Positions 9,841 to 21,880 are shown, numbered from the stretch's first letter. The stretch is DNA of 64,000 bases from Mauremys mutica (GCF_020497125.1 NC_059075.1:60593321-60657320); one strand, 5' to 3'. Translations and numbers: made by a program. The notes: a model not told the origin generated them from the letters alone.

Positions 9841-10029
9841 GCTTAATTTCTTCCTTCTGGTCATATTATTAACATTTAGGATTCTCAAGAGTATGTTTAC
9901 TAAATGGCGTCACGCCATCATTAGTGGTTTCAATATGCGCTATGATTGGTAGAATCGCGGCGTCACTTATGCCGCGATTACAAAAATGCTGCTATTATAA
10001 ATTTGCCACCCCTGCAATTTTGTCGGCCT
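9841..10029. other. Non-coding stretch with two CpG-rich hairpins
   Basis: 9904-9918 is a hairpin (6-bp arms ATGGCG/CGCCAT around TCA). 9953-9979 is a second one (9-bp arms AATCGCGGC/GCCGCGATT around 9 bases). Both contain GGCGTCAC. The surroundings are AT-rich. No coding potential was recognised. Confidence 0.6.
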
Positions 10030-10690
10030 AAGCGATACTACGGCGCTGGGGACATGACTTGTCCTTCCCCTGTATGGCTGCTCTCAGTGGTGAGATCAGA
10101 CCCATCTCCAAAGGCAGCCAGTGAGGGGGGTACAGCAGCCACGGAGCTGGGCTTGGGGAGCCTACCCACCGCGAGTCCTGCCATGGATCATGGCATTCAC
10201 CCCCCATGGCTCCTGCTAGAGCTTCCACCCCTACAGCTTCTGCCAAGGCTCAGGGTGCTCATTTTTCCAGGGGTAGGGGGCAAATTAGCTGGAGTCCATT
10301 GGCTGGGACTAGCAATTAGGAGCTCCTGGCTGGGACACTCCCAGCAGCACTGGAGAGATCGGACCCGCCACCTTTGGAAACCTCTTCCAGCTGCAGGAAG
10401 CTCCGGCACTGCTGCCCAACTGCAGAGTTTCCTGCAACCAAGGGAGGTACTCGGAGGTGGGTCTGATCTCCCCTCTAGAGGGGCCGTGCAGGGGAAGAAC
10501 AAGTCTTGTTCCCCCTAGCTGGCCAGGACTAGCAGTTAGGAGCTCCTGGCTGGGGCGATCCCAGCAGCAAAGGGAGATCAGGTTCACCTCCAAGAGCCTC
10601 CTCCAGCTGCAGGAAGCTCTGTGGCTGCTGCCTTCAGAGCTCAGCTTCACCCACGATTCCCTTTTGGGTCAGGACCCCCCAGGGTTACAC
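10030..10690. repeat. GC-rich repeat with ~218-bp period
   Basis: 10309-10422 and 10527-10632 are similar direct copies (GGACTAGCA.TTAGGAGCTCCTGGCTGGG through CCTCCAGCTGCAGGAAGCTC). 10040-10100 resembles the reverse complement of 10455-10515. The long open frames here read through repeat units and look non-coding. The source element was not identified. Confidence 0.6.
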
Positions 10691-10714
10691 CACCATGAAA
10701 TTTCAGATGTAAAC

Positions 10715-11480
10715 TGTGACGGGTTGCATCACAGGAACCCCCTTGGGAGCTGCCAACCGATGTGCCAAGACTACTTCTATCTTTGTTTTCCCTGCCAGCT
10801 CAGGACTCCAGCACCCTGTCTTGCTGAGTCAGACACTCTTGTCTACTTCAACAAAGACCCAGAGTCTGAATTACCTGCCCCAAAGCTGCAGGTTTACCTG
10901 AAAACAGCTCACAGAAGTATGCTTGTCTTTAGCACCCAGATGCCCAACTCCCAATGGGGTCTAAACCCAAATAAATCTGTTTTACCCTGTATAGAGCTTA
11001 TACAGGGTAAACTCATAAATTGTTCGCCCTCTATAACACTGATAGAGAGATATGCACAGCTGTTTGCTCCCCCAGGTATTAATACATACTCTGAGTTAAC
11101 TAATAAGTAAAAAGTGATTTTATTGAATACAGAAAGTAGGATTTAGGTGGTTCCAGGAAGTAACAGTCAGAACAAAGTAACTTACCAAGCAAAATAAAAT
11201 AAAATGCGCAAATCTATGTCTAATCAAACTAGATACAGATAGGATCCTCACCAGTTCCAGAATGCTCCCTTTTACAGGCTAATCTCCTTTTAGCCTGGGT
11301 CCAGCAATCACACACACACCCTGTAGTTACTGTCCTCTGTTCCAGTTTCCTTTAAGTATCCTGGGTGCGGGGGTGGAGAGGCTCCTTCTTTCGCCAGCTG
11401 AAGACCCCATGGAGGGGTCTCCCAGGGATTTAAATAGACTCTCTCTTGTGGGTGGAGACCCCCCTCCTCACCCTGTGTAG
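10715..11480. mobile_element. 766-bp insert with 23-bp flanking direct repeats
   Basis: The insert starts TGTGACGGGTTGCATCAC and ends CCCTGTGTAG. Its flanks 10692-10714 and 11481-11503 are identical 23-mers (start ACCATGAAAT, end GATGTAAAC). It has no coding potential beyond chance ORFs. The sequence looks like a common turtle interspersed repeat that resembles an LTR, but 23 bp is too long for an LTR integration duplication and fits target-primed insertion better. Class unresolved. Confidence 0.6.
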
Positions 11481-11503
11481 ACCATGAAATTTCAGATGTA
11501 AAC

Positions 11504-11755
11504 ATCTGAAATCATGAAACTGACCAATTTTAAAATCCTCTGGGCGTGAAATTGACCAAAATGGACCATGAATTTGGTAGTGACCGAACCATGAGGCTGG
11601 GATTATTCCACAGGAACCATTTATTCCAAAAGGCTGATGAACTGCTATGGTTCACAGGAATTTGTTGGGTCTCAGCTCACCACCATGGCTACATGTTAAA
11701 AGGTTTTCAACCACTTTCCTGCCTGAAAATAACATGACATGCAAATCTTTATTAC
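11504..11755. other. Intron sequence before DNAJC17 exon 5
   Basis: It begins with a diverged repeat containing 'CATGAAACTGACCAATTTTA' (continuing the host repeat split by the 766-bp insert). No gene was seen apart from the exon-5 splice donor at its right end. Confidence 0.5.
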
Positions 11756-14700
11756 CTCTTGTTCTAGTGTCCTGGTTATTCGGATCTCTTCCTCTTCGCT
11801 CACATGAGCTTGGGCTTCTCGTTCCCGGGCTTCAAGGTCTGCAAAAACCCCAAACCGCAGTTTATTGCCATTCTTGTCTAAAAAGCCAGTCTGGATGAAA
11901 CCAGAAACTAGAGATCCCTTTCCCAGACCTGGCTGCTCCTAGGGTTCCTTCCCTCAGTTCTCTGCCTGATGGCCTCTCCTGCCTCCCTTATATTTGGGTG
12001 GAGTGCTGAGCCAGCTGTAATGCTTTCCTCAGCAGGATCAGACTCTGCTAACAGCATGTGGGGTTTCACACAATCACTGTTTCATAAAGAATGATGTAAG
12101 AAAGTTCAGCCATTATGGATGGACAGCAGTTTAACTCAGAGAATTACACAGGTGGAAGAAATAAGCACCACAGCACCTCAAATGTTTCCCCCAGGGCAAA
12201 AGGGAATGATCTTGATTGCCATACCAAGCTTTACTTTCTTTCTTCTCTCATCAAGTTTTTGAGTCCTTTCTGCTGCCTGCTTCTTGGCTTTTCTCACGTT
12301 GTCATATGCTGCCTATGAAAGAAACAACAGAATATGAATGAATACAAAATAAAGAGGGAAAATAAGGGGTTATGAACAGAGTAGAGATTAGTTATCGATA
12401 CATATTGAAACTAGAGGTGGAGAGTTTTCTAGTCACTGCTGGTGGCATTCATAAAAACACAAGATGTTACAAACCATTTTGAAATTAGGACAACACGAGA
12501 GCCTCAAGATGCAGCATGGAAGGCTCTAGAGGCATGGAGTCCAGGAGCTACCGCAAAGTGTTTTTAAGACAAAGTTTGACCCATCTTCAGTGGCAGGAAG
12601 TGTGTTTTGGATTCATGGGCCAGCCATGAGTAGCCACTTATGGCACTGATACTATTGGTGAGGACGGTCATTTTCTGAATGGTGCAGAATAATAATCTGT
12701 TGGTGAGAGAGATCAGGTTTGCCTTAAAGTGAAGTTTAAAATAAAAAATTATTTTCTAGGAAACTCTTTATATGCAGAATGTGTAGCTTGACTTTAATTG
12801 ATCAGACACAGTCTTCTACTTCAAGGCAGAATTCTATACTAATTGTAATAAATAATAATTCAGCATTTATATAGCACCTTAGGGCCAGATCCTCAGCTGG
12901 TGTAAACTAGCAGAGTTTCACTGAGGCCAATGGAGGTATGCTGCTTTACACTAGTTGAGTATCTGGCCCACTGATCTTCACAACACTGCTGTGTGCTAGC
13001 AAGGCCCTGATCCTGCACAGATTTATGTACATGCTTAACTTGACGCTTTGAGAGTAGTGGGACCATTCACAGTGCATAAAGTTAGGTATGTATGCAAGTA
13101 TCTTTATTTTAAAAACTGGCGGAAAAGCTGGTGGTGTTTTACTTCATGAATATTTGGGTTTTCTAAGTGGAATTCCTCCCGCTGTTACTCCCACACACAC
13201 ACTTTAAAAATGGAAGATAAGTTGTTCTTGGAATCCACAATACCACCATTCAAGGGAGAATAGATTAACATTTTGGCCAGTCTTTCATAGAGATTTATTT
13301 ATTGTTTTAAAACCTTCTCTTCTGGTATTTTGATAAGCCTTTTCTGGTTCTCTTAACTAGACACAGTTATTGGCTTGTGGTCAACTTTTTGTCTTAATTC
13401 TCACTTTACATTTTTGGATTATTTACAGGGCTGCAGTTGGTAGCCTGTGGAGTTGTCTTAATAAAAGGACAGACATCAGTTGCATTAATTGGGGTTCCTG
13501 TTTATAAGTTTATCTCCCCCCCCCATTTCAGATATGCTACCTGTGACACAAACTTTGAACAAGAGATCTCACACGTATTGAAAGTTTTACTTTGTATTAG
13601 CAGATATTACTCAGAATAAAAGCAACATGATCTTACTTCTGTCAGACATTCTTGTCTTTATACATTGAACAAGATACTGTTTTCTAAATATGACATCAGT
13701 CACATAAAATTAAGGGGTCCACGTGCCTATTGATTTTTTACAGGCCTGATCTGATTTCAGAGCATATTGTTGGTGCTCAAGAGGAGTTGCAGTACTCAGT
13801 CTCTCTCCAAACCAGGCCCTAACTTTTTTTTTTTTTTTAAACTTGGAACATGTAAACACATGTTGGTAAACACAGTCTCAGCCAAGGTCTCTAACTCAGT
13901 CATTCCCACAGTGTATCAGGTGGGACCAAAAATATCTTTCTAGGTTCTTATACAGTGCCTATCCCCATCTGAGTTCACAAAGCCTAGAGATACACATTAG
14001 AACATCTAAATCTCTTACAGAAAAGATCCATAAAATGTAAGGCTCAATGGGATTGGAGGGTGGGGAATGGAAAAGAAAGGAAGGCAGCTTTCACTATTTT
14101 AGCATACTTCCTTCTCCACTTATATAACACACATTGCCACCATGTCCAAGGGATGGTCATCCTTACCCTTGCTGCTGCATCTGTTAGTACTGCTAAGGCC
14201 TGAGATAGCTGGTGGAAGAGTTCCTCTGGGGATTAGAAAGGAAAGAGGGGTAAAACACAAAACACCAAGTAAGCCATTCACAGAGTCTCTGGATATATAT
14301 CAGAGGACGTAATTCCCTTATGGAAGATACCTATAGAATTCTAGAGAGAACAACAACATTTCTACAGTATTTGTAAGCCAGCCTATAGCTCACAGCTCTG
14401 GAAGTCACTCACAAAACTATGCTCTATTATCTAAGCTTTCATTTAAATAGAAAAAAACCCACAGTTTCTGGACCTTCAGGTTCTGAAGGAAATCTTGAAA
14501 ATGTGAATCATATGTAACCAATGCAGTAAAGTGTTCCTGAGCCTGCAGATAACAGGGCTGTTTTTTCAGGCTAAGTATGAACTCTCCCTTTCATCTCAAT
14601 GGGCGATTAATTCTGAAACCTTCAGATGACAATTGAAATGTCAATAATGTTAACTGTTTCACTGCTAATCATTTTAGGATTCATCTCACATGCTTATCCC

Positions 14701-17700
14701 ACGGTCCCCAACTGTCTTCCATGCCTCCCAAAGTGTCGTAAGGACCAGCTTCTCTCTGAAAGCTGCTACAGTGCATTTATATATGATCAGTATACAAATC
14801 TATGGCATATCAAACTGACAAACATGAGGACACCATAAAATAAACTGAACTTAATATCAAAATGAACATCAGTGGCTCCACCATATGGATGGTATTATTC
14901 ATTTTCATATTTAATTCATTAACATGTAAACTAAACAGCTGCAGAATTGAAGGACCTTGTCCATAATTTAGGTTCATTTCACTTCACAGTGTATGGAGAC
15001 TTGCCTATAGCAGAGATATTATTTTCTCACAATGGGCACTACCCATATATAAATAACTAATGATATACAAGTTTTATATTAAAGGCTAAAGACTCTTAGA
15101 ACTATAGATTAGAAGTGTGACCTGGCAGCCAGTGGGATATAATGACCAAAGGTGGAGGATTCCCTCTGAGAATTACCATTAAGGGGAAGATTTTCAAAGG
15201 CAGAAAGAGGAGTTAAGCACCAACTGCCATTTATGCCTAGGTAAATCTGCCCCATGATCCAGTATCTGTGCATTTAAGCTTATAACTCAGTTACCTAGTA
15301 GCAATGAATGTGTCTCAGGGCTTGTCTACACGGTGGAGTAATGTGTGCTTAGGGAGGTGTGATTTCTAAAGTGCACTAATGTGCCTGCAGGTGCATACTA
15401 AAGTGTCTTTTACTACCACCTTAACACATGCTAGGGAACCTTTCATGCACACCAGCGGGATCTACATGGACCAATTAATGCATGTGTTAATGCACTTTAG
15501 AAATCACACCCCCTGTAAGTGCTCATTAGCTCCACTGTGTAGACAAGACCTCAGAGATATGTGCACACACTGCATAACACAGGAACTTCCATAATTACTT
15601 GCAAAAACAGAGCTCTGCAACAGCAGACAAACATAGCCACTCCCAGGTGTCCATGCAACTGGAACTGACAGGGAAAACCTGATTGCTTCTACACAGACTG
15701 ATCTTACCTGCTCTGGGATTGTCTGGGTTCTTATCCGGATGGCAAGTCAGGGCCTTCTGCCTGTATGCTTTCTTAACCTGTAAGAATCAGAACAGAGATC
15801 CACCAATGAGTGCAGCTCTCCACATACAATGAGAGGCCTTCAGGACAAAAACATCACACAGGAAACTCAAGAAATGTACGACTGAATATTTAAGGAGAGT
15901 GTGTGTAAAAAATGACTTAAGGTTAGGCACCAGCACACACTGGCAAGACTGGAAATGCCGCAGGCAACCTAGCAAATAAAGAAAGACTAGGACACTGATG
16001 GCACCACTGGCAGCTGGCTAGATAAATTAAACTATCCTACTGTAACTGCAGGAAGCTGTTTAAAGCTCAACTCCCAACTTTTCTACAGTGGTCTCACCTT
16101 ATAATCAAATTGCACTGCAACAAGAAAACATTCCAGCCAAGTAGATCAGCAACCACTCAAATTCACTCAATTTGACTTTTTTTAAAGCCAGAGGTTTCAC
16201 TCCTAGATACAGCATGTTGCAGTAATAAACCCTTAAAGTCACAAATGAGTAGATCACTACAGCCAAGGCCAACTTTAATATAACAAGGCACAATCTTCAG
16301 CAAGTCAGAAGTGGAAGGGGTGTTCTCTGCAGATGTAATTACTTGGAATGGAGGTTGTACAGCACACTGAACAAATGGTATTGGCAGGGAAAGGAAATTT
16401 TGACCAAAGACTATACGATTTTAGTAATTGTCTCAGAGATCCATGTTAGTTTTACGGCTTGGTTTTTTTCAGCTATGGATATGCTGCTACAGAGATCATG
16501 TACATACAATATTTCTTACCCTTCAAAGAGGTCAACAAAAATTTTACAAGCCACTGAATAGGATTTTAACATCTGTTTTCTCTATATCATAGGAAATCTT
16601 CATATGCAAGTATAAAATCAAGAAGAGTGACTTCCATCCATCTGTCAAGGAATCATTTTATTAATTGGCTGGAGGGAAACTGTGGTATTCAGACACCACC
16701 TGGTGGACATATGTAAGTAACAGTAAAGGCAACCAAAGCGAAAACATAACAAATCTAAATCATGCACCTCCGTAAATGAGCCTCCACTAAAAATAAAGTG
16801 AAGTCTTCTCAAGGCACACATCATCCACAACATAGATAACTGTCAGAGGAACCCTCCAATGTGATGGCATCAGTTAGGGCTTCCAAACAACTGACCAAGG
16901 GAAAAATAATTCCCCCCTCAGTCACAGTTTATGGTGATGCCTGGCTGGCTCCACTGTACAAAGATTGTCCAGTTCTCTGGGATGCTTCAAATACATCCCA
17001 TAAAGACATTGCTCTCCAGGTGGCTCATGTCATCTGCAGATTTGCCACATTTCTGTGCTGCACCTTCAATATAATCAAATTTTCAACTGGTAATACAAAC
17101 TGGCAAGTGAAATGGTTAGTTTATGCCAAATTGGTAAATATAAGCCTTGATCCATGCAGGTTGTCTCTCGTGCCTGTGTGGAAGCACGGATGATTCCAAT
17201 AGTGCTACCTGCATGGATTCAATGGCAAGCCCAGAGTCTCAGAAAACAGCTTCCATCAAAAGAATATGATGGAAGTTTTCAGGGTATTAGCATCTGCCCT
17301 TCACACAAATCCTTAAGCTTTCTGTTTCCTCATTGCAGGTAACTGAGAATTGCAGTGAATTTGTGAGAAATAATTCCCATAATACAAGAACTAGGGGTCA
17401 CCAAATGAAATTAATAGGCAGCAGGTTTAAAACAAATAAAAGGAAGTTCTTCTTCACGCAGCGCACAGTCAACTTGTGGAACTCCTTACCTGAGGAGGTT
17501 GTGAAGGCTAGGACTATAACAATGTTTAAAAGGGGACTGGATAAATTCATGGTGGCTAAGTCCATAAATGGCTATTAGCCAGGATGGGTAAGAATGGTGT
17601 CCCTAGCCTCTGTTCGTCAGAGGATGGAGATGGATGGCAGGAGAGAGATCACTTGATCATTGCCTGTTAGGTTCACTCCCTCAGGGGCACCTGGCATTGG

Positions 17701-20700
17701 CCACTGTCGGTAGACAGATACTGGGCTAGATGGACCTTTGGTCTGACCCGGTACGGCCTTTCTTATGTTCTTATGAATACATTTGTGATGACATTAGAAG
17801 TTTCAAATAATGGATTGGGAATGAATTCCCTGTGGAAATCCTGAGCTGTTAATGATATAGGTTAGATAAGCATATATGAAAAAAGTAAAGAAGAGCATTC
17901 CACAAACCTTTGCAGAATATTATTTCTAGGAACATCTTAATAGATTTCCTTCTTAAAGGTTTTAAGCCCCACCCTTAATAAATACGAAAGCATCAATGAT
18001 GTCCATGAAGCTTCCTATACACATTCCTCATAAATAATCTACTGACTGCACAAGGAAATCACATGATATAACAACAGGACCTCACCATTAAGTTCAAGAA
18101 ATATAATTCAAAACTATTTAGAAGGTGTTCATATCCTTCCTTTCAATAAAATTGAAATTCATGACCATAGTCAGCCCTGGAGAAGTTGGATGCAACTCCA
18201 CTGAAGACAATGGAGCTCTGCCTCCTTATCTTGGTGTTAAATTTTGCTCCTATCTAATTAAAAGGACCCTTTCAACTTAAACATCATACTCTAGCTAAAA
18301 CTTTACCTACTGATGTTACTGTAACTGAAAATTACAGGAAAAAAGTTATTTCTTGTTAAGTTAAATTTTGTTTAATTGACAACACTTGGTATTTAGTCAA
18401 TTTCATTGTTCCTGTTCTATAAACTGTCAATTTCCTCTATTGTTTGTGTGGGTCTATAAAACAAAGGAGAAAAAACAGGATGGGGGGGGAAAAAGGGAAA
18501 CATAATTGCAAAACCACAGAGGTTTAAGGAGACTCATGCAGATTTAGTACCAGAAACTACTTTTAACTCTTTTTTGAAACTAGGGCCAGGGTTTCACCCC
18601 ACATATTTAAGACAAAAAGCCAGAAAATATAGTACAGTGACTATAGTTGAGATGGTGATCAGTGAACTAGCAAATATTGTCTGTCCTATCAAATACCAGC
18701 AACATGACTAAGAATCACAATGCAACAGTATAATAAAACAATTGCCATACTAGGTATTAATAGGAGTATCCCATGCAAGATTAGTCCATACAATTAACAA
18801 TCAGCTAACTTCCCCATAAAGTTAGCTGGGATGATTTAGTTGGGAATTGGTCCTGCTTTGAGCAGGGGGTTGGACTAGATGACCTCCTGAGGTCCCTTCC
18901 AACCCTGATATTCTATGATAAACACTTCTTTAAAATGTAACTTTAAAACTCAAGGAACCAATGCGTTACATAGTGTTCCAAATTAGAGCTCCATACCAGG
19001 CCTAGTCTATATATTCTTTTCTCTCACCTCTTCACCCTTTCTCCCCCACCCTCCAATTCAAAGTTTCCTTCCCCCATTCCCTGTGTGTGTGTTGTCCATT
19101 TAGACTGCAAGTTCTTCAGGGCAGGGATCTGTTTAAGTCCATCTGTAAAGTACCTAGCAAGTTGGGACCCTTTCTACATAAATAATAAACCACGGTACTA
19201 AGTAGGCTTCATAAGGGGGAAATGCAATCATTGTGTGCCACCATGTTTCAAGAGAGGCAAATGAAGAGTTCACAGGAGAATAATGAAGATTATAAAAAAT
19301 TTGGAATATAACAGAATAATGTTCACTCTAGAGAAAGGAGCAAAGGAAGGCACAGCAACTCCCTACAAATAGGTAAAGAAATGTTATATGACAGGTTCCT
19401 GTTATTTTCATTGAGCAGTGAGGACACAACAAGGAATATTGGGCTAAAATGGGAAACAAAGAAGTTACACAATCATCATCAAGGACCTGAGGCAGCTCTA
19501 ATCTACACCAGGGTCCAGGCAGGCCCCCAGACAGCCCCAGAATGCAAAGGTACCAGAAAGCAGTCCTTGTCCCTTCTCTGAACTGAGCAGCTTTATGTGG
19601 AATGCCAAACTGGGCCCAAATGTATCTATTGAGTTTAACTCTTGTGAGTCTGACTAAATACAGTAGGTTTCTTTTGTTTTAATCCTATTTCTTTCTCTAT
19701 TCTTAATCTTTGTTTTAGAACATTTTAGTCATAGACTGTTGAAACAAATGTTAAGGATGTGATCCAGTAACTAAGTCAGCCTTCTGACGTTTTGGGAGAG
19801 GGAGAAAATGGCATCTAGCTTGGAGCACGGGGATGAGTGTCATGACATTAGAACCAAGTGCTGTGGCTTTGCTGAATGAGTGCTATCCAGATACAGCTGT
19901 GAATGGAACAGACTCATGAAAAGCCAGTGGCCCATGATGAAGGTATAGTGAACAGAAGCTTACAAACATTCATGAGATTTTAGTGGACATCATAAAGAAA
20001 ATTATAACAAGCTAGATGTTTTAATAAGTTTTTTTAAACAAGTTACATGCATCACACCTGCCTTCTCTTTGCCCTTCCTATCATCTTGTCATTGTCCACA
20101 CAAAAAATCTGTCTGGGGATTGGTCCTGCTTTGAGCAGGGGGCTGGACTAGATGATCTCCTGAGGCCCCTTTCAACCCTGAGATTCTATCATTCTCAGAG
20201 CTTTCTCGGCAGTAGCTGTTGCCATATGGCACACCATGGTACCTCTCTGCCTCAGGAGCTCATCTCAAAACATCTTCCCCAGTCCCATACTGTGACCTCT
20301 TAAAGATCAGCAGAGGCAGAGAGAAATTTGTTCCCTCCCCAGGTTATTTAACCCGTTAAGGTGCTCTAGGGTTTAGCCTCCCACACACAACATGTGACTA
20401 ACATCTCTGGTCAGTGTTCATGGTGGCGATGAACACGAGTCACTACAGAGGTTGCCACTTTTCTACCGCTGCCCCCCGCACCAGGGGCAGCCCCACACGA
20501 GCTTTCCCATCCTGGGGGCAGGGAGAGCGCCCAGGCCGCCTTGTATTTCTGGTAGCGCCCAGCCGCCGTCACCGTGGTGTCAGACCCCGGGGCCGCCACG
20601 CGCTGCAGGGAGCGTCCGCCAACTGGGCGGGGGAGCCCGGCGCCCTATGACCCCCCCCGGTCAGGCCCTGACCTCCTTGTCCGAAGCCTTCTCCCCGACC

Positions 20701-20750
20701 CCCAGCAGGGCGTAGAGGTCCAGCTGCAACAGCTCCTTATCGACCGCCAT
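11756..20750 (-). CDS. DNAJC17: DNAJC17, exons 1-5 (5' part of gene)
   Basis: DNAJC17 is a nuclear J-domain co-chaperone linked to splicing; its J domain stimulates Hsp70 ATPase. Coding exons on minus: 20750-20673, 15777-15708, 14225-14167, 12312-12225, 11838-11756. All have AG/GT borders and keep the frame for 126 codons. Exon 1 starts [18 protein letters not shown]. Exon 2 holds the HPD motif in [12 protein letters not shown]. Exon 3 reads [18 protein letters not shown] and completes the J domain (~residues 11-76). Exons 4 and 5 are the charged helical region ([17 protein letters not shown], then LEARERE and ITRTLEQE). The C-terminal exons, with the RRM-like domain in the family, are not in the window; the gene continues beyond position 1. 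ZFYVE19 is head-to-head with it, as in human. Identification is by recognised family sequence plus synteny. Confidence 0.93.
11839..12224. other. DNAJC17 intron 4
   Basis: 386 bases with no recognised repeat or ORF of interest. The exon-4 donor is GTATGG (12224 downward) and the exon-5 acceptor is TTTTTGCAG. Confidence 0.7.
12313..14166. other. DNAJC17 intron 3
   Basis: AT-rich. 12860-12975 contains a symmetric interspersed repeat (GGGCCAGATCCTCAGCTGGTG ... ACTAGTTGAGTATCTGGCCC read as inverted arms). A T/A tract lies near 13822-13837. No coding sequence was recognised. Confidence 0.5.
14226..15707. other. DNAJC17 intron 2 with an inserted MITE
   Basis: Mostly unique-looking AT-rich sequence with one MITE (15318-15550). 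No other gene or RNA was recognised. Confidence 0.5.
15318..15550. mobile_element. Fold-back MITE, Harbinger-like ends
   Basis: The ends GGGCTTGTCTACAC and GTGTAGACAAGACC are inverted, and TCA flanks both sides. A perfect 20-bp inverted repeat lies inside (15356-15375 with 15491-15510). The terminus resembles those of the 1356-9840 Harbinger (GG.C.GGTC..CAC), so a non-autonomous Harbinger relative is the best call, although TCA is not the usual TTA/TAA target. Confidence 0.7.
17365..17775 (+). mobile_element. CR1 LINE, 5'-truncated 3' end
   Basis: The reading frame ends like the CR1 ORF2 C-terminus ([30 protein letters not shown], stop), then the CR1 3' UTR with TAGATGGACCTTTGGTCTGA and the TATGTTCTTATG tail. 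It closely matches the end of the 29.7-kb CR1 copy. Confidence 0.88.
18806..18921 (+). mobile_element. CR1 LINE 3' tail fragment
   Basis: It contains the CR1 tail GGACTAGATGACCTCCTGAG, TCCCTTCCAACCCTGATATT and CTATGAT. Confidence 0.8.
20114..20195 (+). mobile_element. CR1 LINE 3' tail fragment
   Basis: The same CR1 tail as at 18806, diverged: GGACTAGATGATCTCCTGAG followed by CAACCCTGAGATTCTATCATTCT. Confidence 0.75.
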
Positions 20751-21130
20751 CTCCGCTACACCCCCACAGCCCAGGGCCTCCGGCCGCCCGCTTCCCCTTG
20801 CGCCGCTGGGCCTGGTTATCCCCGCCCCCTCGGCCCCGCACCACTGCCTGCTGGGACATGTAGTCTCTCCAGCCTCCGCCTGACCGCTGGTTCTTAGAGC
20901 CCTTCGGGGAAGCGGAACTACAACTACCACAATGCCTCGCGCGGCCCGCGGCCCACCAGGAAGGGCTCTCTCTGGCCAACCGGCAAATCACCGCTCCCGG
21001 CAGGCTCTGCGCAGCAGGGGTGTGCGCATTGTCTTGGGGAGTGTAGTTTTTTTATTAAACCATCTCGTTCTGCGGAAGGGGATCGGACGGGTGTAAGGAC
21101 TACAACTTCCATCGGGCCCTGCGCTGCCAT
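20420..21130. promoter_or_regulatory. CpG island, DNAJC17/ZFYVE19 bidirectional promoter
   Basis: This is the only long CpG- and GC-dense host sequence in the window. It covers DNAJC17 exon 1 (ATG at 20750, minus) and extends toward ZFYVE19. The motif ACTACAACT(A/T)CC appears twice near 20918-20930 and 21098-21110 (GGACTACAACTTCCATC), and 20858-20866 has ACATGTAGTC. These are ZNF143/SBF-like 'ACTACAA' promoter motifs on one or the other strand. Transcription start sites are not defined. The two genes also sit head-to-head in human. Confidence 0.65.
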
Positions 21131-21724
21131 TGCTGGGTTCTTGGCTATCTCGGGTGCTGGTGGGATGTGGGCAGCAAAGTCTCCGAGCCGTAAACTGCAG
21201 CGGGAGTATTAACCCCTTCCGCTAGAGTCGGTGATGCGAGGGTCTCGGCAGGTTAGGGTGACCAGACAGCAAGTGTGAAAACTCAGGACAGGGGTGGGGG
21301 GTAATAGGAGCCTATATAAGAAAAAGATCCAAAAATCAAGACTGTCGCTATGAAATTGGGTTTGACATCTGGTCACCCCACACAGGTGCTGGGGCAAAAG
21401 TGGCTCTGTAGGTGAAAAGCCTTGTGGTTTGGGAGTTGTGCGCTGAGTTGTGTGGGGTTTGCACTGACTCAGCCTCTTGAGTTCAGACTCTTGCTGTGAT
21501 TACTTGCTGTGGTACAGTATGTGTGTAGTAGTGCAGCTTTCCGTGACACTGATTTGGACTGGGAGTTTCTGGGACCTGGGATTTTTGTCATTTTGTGCAT
21601 TTGTATGGTGTGGAGCAGTCTATGCTGCCAAATACATAATAGTTTTATGGCAAAATATATTAAAGCAGGACTTAAATCTCTGCTTTGGAAAGGTGGCATC
21701 CTAAATATGCAAACTTGTACACTC

Positions 21725-21880
21725 CAAAGACAAAGAGTTCTGTGGCACCTTACAGACTAACAAACGTATTGGAGCACGAGCTTTCGTGGGTGACTACCCA
21801 CTTTGTTGGATGTTAGTCTATAAGGTGCCACAGAACTCTTTGCCGCTTTTACAGATCCAGACTAACACGGCTACCCCTCT
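21725..21880. mobile_element. Penelope-like terminal repeats in inverted array
   Basis: CAAAGAGTTCTGTGGCACC on the left and GGTGCCACAGAACTCTTTG on the right are inverted copies around 21770-21812, followed by CAGATCCAGACTAACACGG and CTACCCCTCTGATAC. This family also ends copies at 23103-23190 and 38325-38500. Confidence 0.7.

Larger units (their letters stand above)
15778..20672. other. DNAJC17 intron 1
   Basis: 4.9 kb containing CR1 fragments (17365-17775, 18806-18921, 20114-20195), a stretch near 19080-19190 resembling a tRNA-type SINE tail (GACTGCAAGTTCTTCAGGGCAG), and otherwise unassigned AT-rich sequence. No non-coding RNA gene was recognised. Confidence 0.5.

Noticed and set aside
1355..9843. 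Clean single Harbinger insertion with TTA on both sides
   Set aside because: TTA precedes 1356 but the right side after 9840 reads GCTTAA, offset by two bases, and an internal right end exists at 5400. A composite or rearranged structure fits better.
10457..11110. 217-codon ORF on plus
   Set aside because: It runs across a GC-rich repeat with ~218-bp period and into the 766-bp insert, with no domain or splice context. Chance reading.
10715..11480. Solo LTR of an endogenous retrovirus
   Set aside because: The ends are TG...AG rather than TG...CA and the flanking duplication is 23 bp, so I left the class open.
1..11755. DNAJC17 exon 6 and later
   Set aside because: I looked for the minus-strand continuation (IERLREEG-type sequence in the family) and did not find it. 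It is presumed to lie left of position 1.
20414..20897. Several overlapping ORFs in the CpG island
   Set aside because: GC-rich DNA lacks stop codons. Only the minus-strand DNAJC17 exon 1 has family similarity and correct splice phase.
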